The notes under the pieces: generated by a model
Databases searched by the model: none
What the model was told of the DNA's origin: nothing
What the model saw: only the letters and a program-made list of their open reading frames with translations
Made by a program: the position numbers and the translations under genes
Shown here: positions 1-9,136 of the stretch, one piece after another
Layout: every line of letters begins with the position of its first letter
How positions within the stretch are numbered: the stretch's first letter is position 1
Assembly (NCBI GenBank): GCA_017509065.1
Contig: JAFWQM010000185.1
Location: 1 to 32,767 of the forward strand
Reading direction: 5' to 3'
From: Clostridia bacterium
GTDB lineage: Bacteria > Bacillota_A > Clostridia > Christensenellales > Aristaeellaceae
Length of the DNA stretch: 32,767 bases

Positions 1-216
1 ATTATCTGCGGGCGATAAATCGGTCCATCCTGCGTCACTCAACCTTGAAATACCTCCAGTATTCCTGCGGTTTCGTTCCTTGTCTGGAACGATTTCTCAT
101 CCCGCATCTGAATTCACGATTCAATTGGGCGAGCAATAATAGTGTTTTATGATCGCAAGAGAGGCTTTCGTTCATCGTTCAGTATATAAACTCCTACCTC
201 CTCACTCCTAACTCAT
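1..216. other. Intergenic region downstream of pyrR, no gene seen
   Basis: No convincing reading frame on either strand. It contains two short perfect inverted repeats: AATAC/GTATT at 49-53 and 59-63, and TCGTTCC/GGAACGA at 73-79 and 86-92. Either could fold in RNA from either strand. Bases 190-216 are a 7-base-period repeat described separately. No U-rich Rho-independent terminator for the pyrR operon could be identified with confidence. Confidence 0.5.
190..216. repeat. Heptameric tandem repeat (ACTCCTA type)
   Basis: Four consecutive 7-base units can be read: ACTCCTA, CCTCCTC, ACTCCTA, ACTCATT. The last unit runs into the stop codon of pyrR. It shares the strict 7-base period with repeats at 7087, 7187, 12132, 14063, 30627, 30703 and 32151, although the unit sequence differs. 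No inverted partner arm is visible inside the window. Confidence 0.6.
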
Positions 217-1972
<1,756 letters not shown>

Positions 1973-1996
1973 GGCGTCCTCCTGAAAAAAGAAAGT

Positions 1997-3181
1997 TTAC
2001 AAGGCTCGGATAAACTGTTCCATCCTTTGGAACGCTTCCAGCATCCGGTTCATATCGGTGGCGTAGCAGCAGCGGATATGCCCCGCTCCGCTTTGGCCGA
2101 ACGCGTCGCCCGGCACGCAGACCACCCTGTGCTCCTTAAGCAGCCTGGTACAGAATTCCTCGCTGGAAAGCCCCGTGCTTTGGACGGACGGGAAACAGTA
2201 GAACGCGCCGCGGGGCTCAAAGCAGGAAAGGCCCATTTTGCGGAAAGCGTCCAGCATCACCCGGCGGCGGCGGTTGTAGCTGCGCCGCATGGTGACCACG
2301 TCCTCATAACCGTTTTCCCGGTTCTTTTTAAGCGCCTGCAGGCCCGCCACCTGCGCCTGGCGCGGCGCGCACATGATGGCGTACTGGTGAATTTTGTTCA
2401 TCTCGTACAGGATCTCTTTCGGTGCGCAGGCATAGCCCAGACGCCAGCCGGTCATGGCGAACGCTTTGGAGAAACCGTTGATCAGCACCGTGCGCTCTGT
2501 CATGCCGTCAAGCGCGGAGAAAGCGGTTTTCTGTTCGTCCTCGTCCTCGGAATAGGTCAGCTCGGCGTAGATTTCGTCGCTGATCACCAGCAAGTCGTGC
2601 TTTTCCGCCACCCTGGCGATTTCCTGCATCTGCGCTTTGTTCATGACCGCGCCGGTGGGATTGTTGGGATAGGGAAAAATGAGCGCGCGGGTTTTCGGCG
2701 TGACCGCCTGCTCGATTTCCTCCGGCGTGATGCGGAATTCATCCTCCGCTTTCGTCGCAACCGGCACAGGCACGCCGCCCGCGAACGTGACGCACGGGGC
2801 ATAGCTGACATAGCCGGGGTCAGGCACGATCACCTCGTCGCCGGGCCGCAGGCACGCCCGCAGCGCCAAATCAATGGCTTCGCTGGCGCCGACGGTGACC
2901 ATGATTTCCGTTTCCGGGTCATAGGATACCTGAAACCGCTCGGAAAGATACTCCGCGATTTCCCTGCGCAGGGACATAAGACCCCGGTTTGGGGTGTACT
3001 GGGTCTCGCCGTCCAGGATGCTGTCGATGGCGGCGGAGCGGATGTGGTAGGGCGTTACAAAGTCCGGCTCGCCCACGCCCAAAGAAATGGCGTCCTTCAT
3101 CGTGCCCGCGATATCGAAGAAGCGCCGGATGCCGCTGGGCGGCACCTGAGCCACGGAGGGATTCACAAAACGGCTGCTCAC
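1997..3181 (-). CDS. PLP-dependent class I/II aminotransferase
   Basis: This 394-residue enzyme matches the length of aspartate aminotransferase subgroup I-gamma. Visible features are the cofactor-phosphate turn VGASEAIDLAL (about 97-107), YPNNPTG (171-177), SDEIYAEL (201-208), and the Schiff-base lysine K239 in NGFSKAFAMTGWRLGY. It should transfer an amino group between an amino acid and a 2-oxo acid in the cytoplasm. The exact substrate (aspartate, aromatic or branched chain) cannot be read from the sequence. The start codon overlaps the stop of the upstream Lrp-type regulator by 4 bases (ATGA), so translation is probably coupled and the regulator may sense its substrate or product. Confidence 0.93.
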   Translation of the reverse strand: MSSRFVNPSVAQVPPSGIRRFFDIAGTMKDAISLGVGEPDFVTPYHIRSAAIDSILDGETQYTPNRGLMSLRREIAEYLSERFQVSYDPETEIMVTVGASEAIDLALRACLRPGDEVIVPDPGYVSYAPCVTFAGGVPVPVATKAEDEFRITPEEIEQAVTPKTRALIFPYPNNPTGAVMNKAQMQEIARVAEKHDLLVISDEIYAELTYSEDEDEQKTAFSALDGMTERTVLINGFSKAFAMTGWRLGYACAPKEILYEMNKIHQYAIMCAPRQAQVAGLQALKKNRENGYEDVVTMRRSYNRRRRVMLDAFRKMGLSCFEPRGAFYCFPSVQSTGLSSEEFCTRLLKEHRVVCVPGDAFGQSGAGHIRCCYATDMNRMLEAFQRMEQFIRAL

Positions 3182-3669
3182 GGGGAGACCACCATCCGTT
3201 TGTCAGTCGTTTCACCCACGAAAATGACGCCGTCCTGCTTGTAGCGCTTGAGTACGAAGCTGGTGGAGGTTCCGGTGACGGATTCCAGCGGACTCAGCTT
3301 TTCGGACACGAACAGGGCAAGTTCCTTTAATGTCCTGGCTTCCACCAGCACCAGCAGGTCGTAGCTGCCGCTCATGAGGAACACGCTTTTTACCTCGTCG
3401 AACCGATAGATTCGGCCCGCGATGGCGTCAAAGCCCATGTCCCGCTGGGGCGTGACCTTGACTTCGATCATGGCTTCCACCCGCTCGCGGTCGGTGCGGT
3501 CCCAGTTGATGATGGGGGAATACTGCAAAATGACCCGATCGCGCTCCAGCTCTTCAACGGCTTCCGCTACCTGATTAAGCTCGCTGCCTGTCATCACCGC
3601 GATGCGCTCCAGGGGCGTGCGGCAGTCCTCGGATAAAATTTCCAGAATCTGTTCTTTTAAGCTCTGCAT
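3178..3669 (-). CDS. Lrp/AsnC-family transcriptional regulator
   Basis: This 163-residue protein has the Lrp/AsnC layout: an N-terminal winged helix-turn-helix (about residues 5-60, with TPLERIAVMTGSELNQVAEAV), a linker, and a C-terminal RAM ligand-binding alpha/beta domain (about 68-150). Family members bind amino acids and form octamers on DNA. It overlaps the aminotransferase start by 4 bases and follows PepF by 14 bases, a common pairing in which the regulator adjusts the neighbouring enzyme to amino acid supply. No separate promoter could be found, so it is read from the GntR-led operon. Confidence 0.9.
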   Translation of the reverse strand: MQSLKEQILEILSEDCRTPLERIAVMTGSELNQVAEAVEELERDRVILQYSPIINWDRTDRERVEAMIEVKVTPQRDMGFDAIAGRIYRFDEVKSVFLMSGSYDLLVLVEARTLKELALFVSEKLSPLESVTGTSTSFVLKRYKQDGVIFVGETTDKRMVVSP

Positions 3670-3683
3670 GAGTTTTCTCCTTG

Positions 3684-5453
3684 TTACATCAATTCATCGG
3701 CTAACTGAATGAATTCCTCGATCTCCTTCACATACACATTCAGCGATTCCCGCCAAAAATCCACGCTGCGCACGTCGATGCCCACGCTGGCCGCCACGTC
3801 CGCTACCATACCGGAGCCGCAGGAGCGCAGCAGCTTGCAATACTTGGGCACAAAGGACGCGCCTTCCTGCTTATACTGGGCGAACACGCCCGCGCCGAAC
3901 AGCTGGCCGAAGGCGTAGGGGAAATTATAGAACGCATAGCCGGGATAATAGTAGTGGCACTTGCAGGCCCACATATAAGGATGGCGCACGTCAGGGTCGA
4001 GGCCGTCGCCATAGGTCTGCTCCTGGGCGTCGAGCATGATTTCCTTCAATTCGTTCACCGACAGGGTATGATCCTTGCGGCGCTCGATCACTTCGGATTC
4101 GAAGATGTAGCGGCTCAGAATGTCCACGATCGTCTGGGTGGTTTCCATCAGATTGCTTTCGAGCAGGGAGAAGCGTTCTTCCTTTCCGGCGTCGGCAATG
4201 ACCGCGTTGGCCAGCAGGGTTTCATTGAAGATGGAAGCCGTTTCCGCCAGGGGCATGGGTTCATCGGTCATGCAGTAGGGCAGGCCCGCCATGCAGCGGT
4301 TGTGCCAGGCGTGACCCAGCTCGTGGGCCAGGGTGCTCACGTCGGAGAAGGAGCCGGTAAAGTTGGTCAGCACGCGGCTCTGATCCAGCGCGTGCAGCCC
4401 TGCGCAGAAAGCGCCGCCACCCTTGCCGTCGCGGGGATACACGTCGATCCAGCGGTTTTCAAAGGCGTGATCGATGAACGCCGCCATGTCCGGAGTGAAC
4501 TTGCCCATTTCAGTGAGCAGCTTTTCCCTGGCTTCCTCGATGGTGTAGGTTTTGGGCGTATAGCCCTTAGGCGCGATGGGCGCGAACAGATCATAGAAGG
4601 GCAGGCCGTTTTTGTGGCCTAAGATTTCGCCCTTTTTGCGCAGGTACTTGCGGAACGCGGGCAGCGCTTCCCGCATGGCGGTGAGCATGGCGTCCAGGGT
4701 GGCCCTGTCCATATTGGAATTGAACAGGGTTTGATCCAGGATGGAATCAAAATGCTCCGCTTCGATCATGGTCAGCGCTTCGCCCTTCACGCCGTTCAGG
4801 CACGCGGCCATGGGAATTTCCATTTTGGCGTAGGAAGCGATTTCCGCCTCGTAAGCGTCCTTGCGCACCTGGGGATCGGGGTCGTAGGCTTTGCCGCGAA
4901 TCGCGGCAAGAGGCAGGGATTCGCCGCGATAATCCACCATGTGGGTGGCGTCCAGCTTGTCCCGAAGGTTGGAGAACGCGCTGCCGCCGGACAGCGACAT
5001 TTTCAGCAGCCATTCTTCGATGGCGGGGTCCGGCAGATGGGCGGCGCTTTCTTTTGAGCGGCGCAGGAAGAAATCCACTTTCTGCAGCTTTTCGCTTTCC
5101 TGAATCAGGCTTTCCAAATTCTCCACCCCGCCGATATAGCGAACCATCTCGGAATTGAGCAGCTCCAGCTGCACAGAGAAGATTTCCAGCCTGTCCATCA
5201 GCTGCTGAGCCGGTTCGTTCTCTGCTTCGGTGGCAAGGGTCAGGCTGGCGAATTCGCCCAGGCCGGAGATAAGGCGGGAGATTTCCTCGCTCCGTGAAAC
5301 GCATTCTTCCAGCATTTCCCGCTGGCTCAGGTCAGTGCGCGCCATCTGCTCCTTGGCAGTTTCGCAAAGCGCCTTCAGTTCATTGAAATCCTGTTCGATT
5401 TTCGGATCGTCAAAATCTTTGTATAATACGGTCAAATCCCAGGTCCAGTCCAT
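3684..5453 (-). CDS. pepF: M3-family oligoendopeptidase (PepF-like)
   Basis: This 589-residue zinc metallopeptidase is of normal PepF length. The zinc site HELGHAWH begins at residue 377 (H377, E378, H381). The third ligand glutamate is expected in the following ETASIFNETL stretch. The N-terminal helical half has the pattern of the oligopeptidase F N-terminal domain. Such enzymes cleave peptides of roughly 7-17 residues in the cytoplasm, feeding amino acid pools, which fits the linked aminotransferase and Lrp regulator. It starts 12 bases after the GntR gene. No signal peptide is seen. Confidence 0.94.
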   Translation of the reverse strand: MDWTWDLTVLYKDFDDPKIEQDFNELKALCETAKEQMARTDLSQREMLEECVSRSEEISRLISGLGEFASLTLATEAENEPAQQLMDRLEIFSVQLELLNSEMVRYIGGVENLESLIQESEKLQKVDFFLRRSKESAAHLPDPAIEEWLLKMSLSGGSAFSNLRDKLDATHMVDYRGESLPLAAIRGKAYDPDPQVRKDAYEAEIASYAKMEIPMAACLNGVKGEALTMIEAEHFDSILDQTLFNSNMDRATLDAMLTAMREALPAFRKYLRKKGEILGHKNGLPFYDLFAPIAPKGYTPKTYTIEEAREKLLTEMGKFTPDMAAFIDHAFENRWIDVYPRDGKGGGAFCAGLHALDQSRVLTNFTGSFSDVSTLAHELGHAWHNRCMAGLPYCMTDEPMPLAETASIFNETLLANAVIADAGKEERFSLLESNLMETTQTIVDILSRYIFESEVIERRKDHTLSVNELKEIMLDAQEQTYGDGLDPDVRHPYMWACKCHYYYPGYAFYNFPYAFGQLFGAGVFAQYKQEGASFVPKYCKLLRSCGSGMVADVAASVGIDVRSVDFWRESLNVYVKEIEEFIQLADELM

Positions 5454-5465
5454 GGTGAAGCCTCC

Positions 5466-6164
5466 TTATTGTTCGTCCTGTATTTCGATCAGGCGGTTTG
5501 TCCGCACGGCGTTCAGGCAGGTTTCCCTGCTTTCTTCAAAATGATGCCGGAACAGCGCTTTCAGGCTTTCCAAATCCCGCTTTTCCAGCAGGTCCACCAT
5601 ATCGTGATGCTCCTGATGGGCGTTGGTGCGCCGCACGACGGAGGCGATGGTGGTCGCCTGGAAGCGTTTGATGTATTCTTCCTGGCTGTCGATCACGCGC
5701 AGGATACGTATTTTCGTGGAAATGTGCTCCATGGTGCCGTGAAACAGCCGGTTGCTGATGGCCAGGGCATCGGCGTCAGCGCGCTCATATTCCTCGTCCA
5801 TCTGTTTCAGGATGTCCCGCAGTTCCTGAATCTTTTCATCGGTCACGTTTTCGATGATGGAAGGCAGGATGAGCATCATCATGGCGTTGCGGATGGTGAA
5901 AATTTCGTCGATGTCTTCAATGGTAAACGCCCGGACCACTACCCCGCGGTGCAGTACGTATTCCACCAGCCCGTCGCGCTCCAGACGGCGCAGCGCTTCG
6001 CGAAGCGGCGTGCGGCTGATATGCAGCTGTTCCGCGTAAATCGTTTCCACAATACGGGAACCGGCAGGAATCTGGCCGGTGATAATAGCATGTTTTAACT
6101 GTTCATAAGCGATGTCCCGGATCGGCCGGCTTTCCAGGCTGGTGTCAAAGGACTGAAAGGACAC
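5466..6164 (-). CDS. GntR-family regulator, FadR subfamily (FCD domain)
   Basis: This 232-residue protein has an N-terminal GntR winged helix (about residues 12-80, including ISRTPLREALRRLERDGLVEY) and an all-helical FCD effector domain (about 90-220) with the usual Asp/His metal and ligand positions. It is the first gene of the minus-strand operon and is preceded by a good AAGGAGGG ribosome site. The promoter just upstream contains a TTGTATACAA palindrome at the start point, and further ATACAA half-sites, matching the TNGTNNNACNA style of FadR-type operators, so it probably represses itself and the downstream genes. The ligand is unknown; FCD regulators commonly sense organic acids or sugar acids. 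Confidence 0.92.
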   Translation of the reverse strand: MSFQSFDTSLESRPIRDIAYEQLKHAIITGQIPAGSRIVETIYAEQLHISRTPLREALRRLERDGLVEYVLHRGVVVRAFTIEDIDEIFTIRNAMMMLILPSIIENVTDEKIQELRDILKQMDEEYERADADALAISNRLFHGTMEHISTKIRILRVIDSQEEYIKRFQATTIASVVRRTNAHQEHHDMVDLLEKRDLESLKALFRHHFEESRETCLNAVRTNRLIEIQDEQ

Positions 6165-6188
6165 AGGAATCCCTCCTTGGCGCGTGGA

Positions 6189-6231
6189 TTGTATACAAAT
6201 ATATAATACAATTTTTATACAATCGTGTCAA
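6189..6231 (-). promoter_or_regulatory. Promoter and operator of the GntR-pepF-lrp-capA-pyrR operon
   Basis: On the minus strand, a perfect -35 box TTGACA (6231-6226) and a -10 box TATTAT (6208-6203) are separated by 17 bases. The predicted start point is near 6196, inside the perfect palindrome TTGTATACAA (6189-6198). Two further ATACAA half-sites lie at 6206-6211 and 6217-6222, within the promoter. The arrangement suggests that the GntR protein represses its own operon; that is inference from position and consensus. Confidence 0.75.
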
Positions 6232-6344
6232 GGCTTACGAATGCATTCCGCGAAATTTCCATTTTTTGCACGCATTTGCAGGATTTTTCGATAGAGTAAA
6301 GAAATGCTTCATTAGATTTTAACGGGAAAGGAAGGCGCTTAGAC

Positions 6345-7085
6345 GTGCTGGCAAGGGCTGGAACAGTGCTGAAAAGAATAGAAGAAGCAGTCTCCGGGCT
6401 GCTTTTTCCGCACGCGGCGTGCTGCCTGTGCTGCGGAGACCCGAGGAGAGCGGACGCTGCGGACTGTCTTTGCGCCGCCTGCAGGGAGAAGCTCAAATCC
6501 ATGCGCTTGCCGCCCGAAGCGTGCGAACGCTGCCTGTCGCCTGTGAAGCGGGGCAAGCCCTGCGCCTTCTGCCGCTCACCCCTGATGAAACCGATCGAAA
6601 AGGTTTACGCGCCTTATCGCTACGGCGCAGAATCGAGGCGACTGATCCACCAGTTGAAGTTCAACCAATGTGAAGAAGCGGCGCCGCTGTTGGGAAAAGC
6701 CATGGCGGACGCGCTTCCCGACAGGGATTTTGACTGCGTCACGCCGGTTCCGCTGCATCGCTTTCGCCTTCGGCGGCGAGGCTGCAATCAATCGCTGCTG
6801 CTTTGCCGGGAACTCTCCGCCCGGACAGGGATTCCGACGCTGGAACTGCTGCAGCGGAACAGATATCACAGACCGCAGAGCCTGACGCCCAAAGCGCTGC
6901 GGCAGAAGAACGTGGCGAACGCTTTCTCGTGCGTCAAGAACGTAGAAGGGCTTCGCGTGCTGTTGGTGGATGATGTGCGCACGACGGGGAGCACGGCCTT
7001 CTCCTGCGCCAAAACTTTGAGAGACGCCGGGGCCGAGAGTGTATCTCTGTGCGTAGCCACGGTTGTATACAGGAGAAAGGGATAG
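6345..7085 (+). CDS. comF: ComF-family phosphoribosyltransferase-like protein
   Basis: This 246-residue protein has the ComF layout: an N-terminal zinc-binding region with paired cysteines (C27/C30, C41/C43/C46, C60/C63, C73/C76), then a phosphoribosyltransferase domain with the PRPP loop VLLVDDVRTTGST at 205-217 and the motif VPLHRFRLRRRGCNQS at about 135-150. In Bacillus, ComFC supports DNA uptake during competence; in other bacteria ComF members are linked to DNA repair or uptake. The start is GTG with AAAGGAAGG a few bases upstream. It is divergent from the GntR gene and stands alone, without comFA; no clear -35/-10 pair was found for it. Confidence 0.9.
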   Translation: MLARAGTVLKRIEEAVSGLLFPHAACCLCCGDPRRADAADCLCAACREKLKSMRLPPEACERCLSPVKRGKPCAFCRSPLMKPIEKVYAPYRYGAESRRLIHQLKFNQCEEAAPLLGKAMADALPDRDFDCVTPVPLHRFRLRRRGCNQSLLLCRELSARTGIPTLELLQRNRYHRPQSLTPKALRQKNVANAFSCVKNVEGLRVLLVDDVRTTGSTAFSCAKTLRDAGAESVSLCVATVVYRRKG

Positions 7086-7086
7086 G

Positions 7087-7221
7087 AGTAGGGATTAGTG
7101 ATTAGGGAATAGGGATTAGTATAAATGATTATTGTGATATTTTACTATTGTGAAATGAGTCATCAGATGTTGGCAGGCACTATTTCTAATCCCTTATCCC
7201 TATTCCCTATTCCCTCTTACT
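7087..7221. repeat. Inverted pair of heptameric repeats between comF and the esterase
   Basis: The left arm (7087-7121) reads as five 7-base units: AGTAGGG, ATTAGTG, ATTAGGG, AATAGGG, ATTAGTA. The right arm (7187-7221) reads TAATCCC, TTATCCC, TATTCCC, TATTCCC, TCTTACT. The arms are imperfect reverse complements, about 65 bases apart, and would form a long hairpin between two convergent genes, where it could end transcription from both sides. The right arm overlaps the stop codon of the esterase. The spacer between the arms shows no gene. Confidence 0.75.
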
Positions 7222-7987
7222 CCTGCCACAGAAACGGCATGAAAATGGGGATCTGCTTCTCCCAGTCCGCTTCGCAGTGGCGTCCGCCGATCTGGCAGTA
7301 GAGCTTGGCCGCGCCGCCGCTTCTTATGATCTTATTGGCCGTTGTGCGGCAGGTCTTATAGAGCCAGCTCGATCTGTCCTCTTCCCAGGGGTTTTTCACT
7401 CCGCCATAGCCCTCCATGGTGCCCCAGGACAGATAGATCCGCGAATCGGGACTGATCGGACAATCATTCATATCATGCCACAGTTTGCCGCTGACGCTGC
7501 CGATGGCGGGGGAGAGGCAGGCAGCTTTGGAAATGTATTGGTTGTATTTCACCAGCGCGTAGGCCGCCATCAGCCCGCCCATGCTGGAACCGGCGATGCC
7601 GGTGCATTCCCGGAACGGGATGGTGGAAAAGGCGGAGTCGATATATGGCTTGAGCTCATAAATCAAGCCCTGCATGGTGCTTTCGCCCAGGGGCTCAACG
7701 CCCCGCAGCCAGCCGTAGCCCGAGCTGTAGGGCAGGTATTCCGAAATCCGCTTATTTCCTTCGTGCGCGCACTCCACGCCCACAATGATCATGGGTTTGT
7801 CCCATCCGGCGCAGTAATCGTCCAGGCCCCAGGATTTGCCGTAAGTAGCGTCCTCGTCGCGGAACAGATTGTGCCCGTCGAAAAAATACATCACCGGGAA
7901 GGGCGGCTCGCCAATGTCCGGCACGCGGATATGCAAAGGCCGGTTCGCTCCCAAGGCGTGAAAGTAAAAATCCTGTTTTATCAGCAC
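7217..7987 (-). CDS. Alpha/beta-hydrolase, esterase D-like
   Basis: This 256-residue protein belongs to the putative esterase family related to S-formylglutathione hydrolase and feruloyl/acetyl-xylan esterases. The nucleophile elbow is GSSMGG with S135 as catalytic serine. The likely catalytic histidine is in GGRHCEADW near the C-terminus. The oxyanion strand VMYFFDGHNLF sits at about 32-42. No signal peptide is visible, so it should be cytoplasmic. The start overlaps the stop of the NudC-like gene, so the two are translated together. The substrate is unknown; plant cell wall ester removal is possible given the arabinan operon elsewhere in the window, but that is only a guess. Confidence 0.82.
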   Translation of the reverse strand: MLIKQDFYFHALGANRPLHIRVPDIGEPPFPVMYFFDGHNLFRDEDATYGKSWGLDDYCAGWDKPMIIVGVECAHEGNKRISEYLPYSSGYGWLRGVEPLGESTMQGLIYELKPYIDSAFSTIPFRECTGIAGSSMGGLMAAYALVKYNQYISKAACLSPAIGSVSGKLWHDMNDCPISPDSRIYLSWGTMEGYGGVKNPWEEDRSSWLYKTCRTTANKIIRSGGAAKLYCQIGGRHCEADWEKQIPIFMPFLWQE

Positions 7988-8841
7988 GGCATTTCTTCCC
8001 GAAGATAGAATTCTTCTACTTTATTATCCTTGAACAGCCGCATCATTTCGTTGGTCAGGCTGTAGTTATTGGGCTGCAGCACGATGTCCTCCCGCCGCAC
8101 CCATTCGGCATATTTCAGCTCGGATTTGTCCATACGGATGGTGTCGTCGCCGTCAACCTGACAATAAAAACCCATCAGGATATCCGCCGCGATGCCCCAG
8201 GGCTGGGACTTGTAATACCGGATATGCTTCACCCGCAGCCCTACTTCCTCCCTCACTTCCCTTTCCACGGTCTGCTCCAGGGTTTCGCCGAACTCCGTGA
8301 ACCCGGCCACCAGCGCGTTGTGGACAAAGCCGGTGTTGTACCTTGTCAGCAGCAGCCGGTCGCCGTTTGTCACGCCGATGATGACGGCGGGATTGATGCG
8401 GGGATAGACCTTGTTGCCGCACGTCGGGCAGAATACGGCGCGCTCGGCCGCGTCATGCTCCGTTCTGCCGCCGCAGCAGCCGCAGAACCGGTTGGCGCCA
8501 TACCATTTCCACAGATGATACGCGCTGAACGCGGCGAATATACCCACATTCCCGTCGAGCGGCAGGTTTCTGATTTCCTGCATGGTAAACCGGGAATAGC
8601 CTTCCGGCGCGGGGAGAGCGTCGGGCACGAGGAAAAAGTCCTGCCCGTCAATCGTGAACAGGAAAACAGCAGAGCTTATTTCCGGGTAATCCGTTAAGCG
8701 CGGGAAACACAGCGCTTTCCGCTGCGTGTCATAGGAAGCCAGCAAAGCGTTTTTTTGGAAGTGCATCATCGCGCTATCCGCCGTAGGCGTTTTGTTCTCG
8801 AAGTGGTTGATCAGCCTTGAAGGAGCAATGTCCTGTATCAT
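7981..8841 (-). CDS. nudC: NudC-like NAD(H) pyrophosphatase (Nudix hydrolase with zinc ribbon)
   Basis: This 286-residue protein has a small N-terminal domain, a zinc ribbon with C120, C123, C138 and C141, and a Nudix domain whose box runs from G180 to L202 and keeps the REVREEVG core. The family hydrolyses NADH to NMNH and AMP, and can remove NAD caps from RNA. The class signature SQPW is present at 212-215, but the following residues are GIAADILMGF rather than the usual PFPxS, so specificity could differ. Its gene overlaps the esterase start by 7 bases, forming a two-gene operon. Confidence 0.88.
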   Translation of the reverse strand: MIQDIAPSRLINHFENKTPTADSAMMHFQKNALLASYDTQRKALCFPRLTDYPEISSAVFLFTIDGQDFFLVPDALPAPEGYSRFTMQEIRNLPLDGNVGIFAAFSAYHLWKWYGANRFCGCCGGRTEHDAAERAVFCPTCGNKVYPRINPAVIIGVTNGDRLLLTRYNTGFVHNALVAGFTEFGETLEQTVEREVREEVGLRVKHIRYYKSQPWGIAADILMGFYCQVDGDDTIRMDKSELKYAEWVRREDIVLQPNNYSLTNEMMRLFKDNKVEEFYLREEMPC

Positions 8842-8895
8842 TTTCTTTCTCCTGTGTATCTTTTATCTGCCCGCCCGATAACGGGCTTCTCCCAC

Positions 8896-8923
8896 ATCAT
8901 ATACCATTTCCTCCGTTTGTCAA
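8896..8923 (-). promoter_or_regulatory. Promoter of the nudC-esterase operon
   Basis: On the minus strand, -35 TTGACA (8923-8918) and -10 TATGAT (8901-8896) are separated by 16 bases, giving a start point near 8889. The leader then contains a small perfect stem, GCCCG/CGGGC (8871-8885), before the nudC start. No operator could be recognised. Confidence 0.6.
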
Positions 8924-8999
8924 GGCGGACGGAATCAATAAATGCTCTTCCCGTTTTTTCCGCCGGATGTTTACCACATAATGGGAAACAAGAAATAAG

Positions 9000-9028
9000 T
9001 GGACTTTGCGCAAATCCTATGCTATGAT
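9000..9028 (+). promoter_or_regulatory. Probable promoter of the sugar transferase gene
   Basis: A -35-like TGGACT (9000-9005, four of six matches) and a -10 TATGAT (9023-9028, five of six) are 17 bases apart, giving a start near 9035. This leaves a leader of about 100 bases. A longer reading frame starting at 8999 would begin upstream of this promoter, which is one reason to prefer the ATG at 9137. Confidence 0.45.
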
Positions 9029-9136
9029 ATACACAGGGAAAGGCGTGTCGGTGCATTCCCTGCTTTCATGCGGTTTGCGGGAGCGCGGAATTCTGCGCAC
9101 GGCAAAATGCATTGCAAGAGAGGAACAAAAGCAAGC

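Noticed and set aside
8838..9056. Minus-strand frame of 72 codons upstream of nudC
   Set aside because: It spans the nudC promoter and has no family character or ribosome site.
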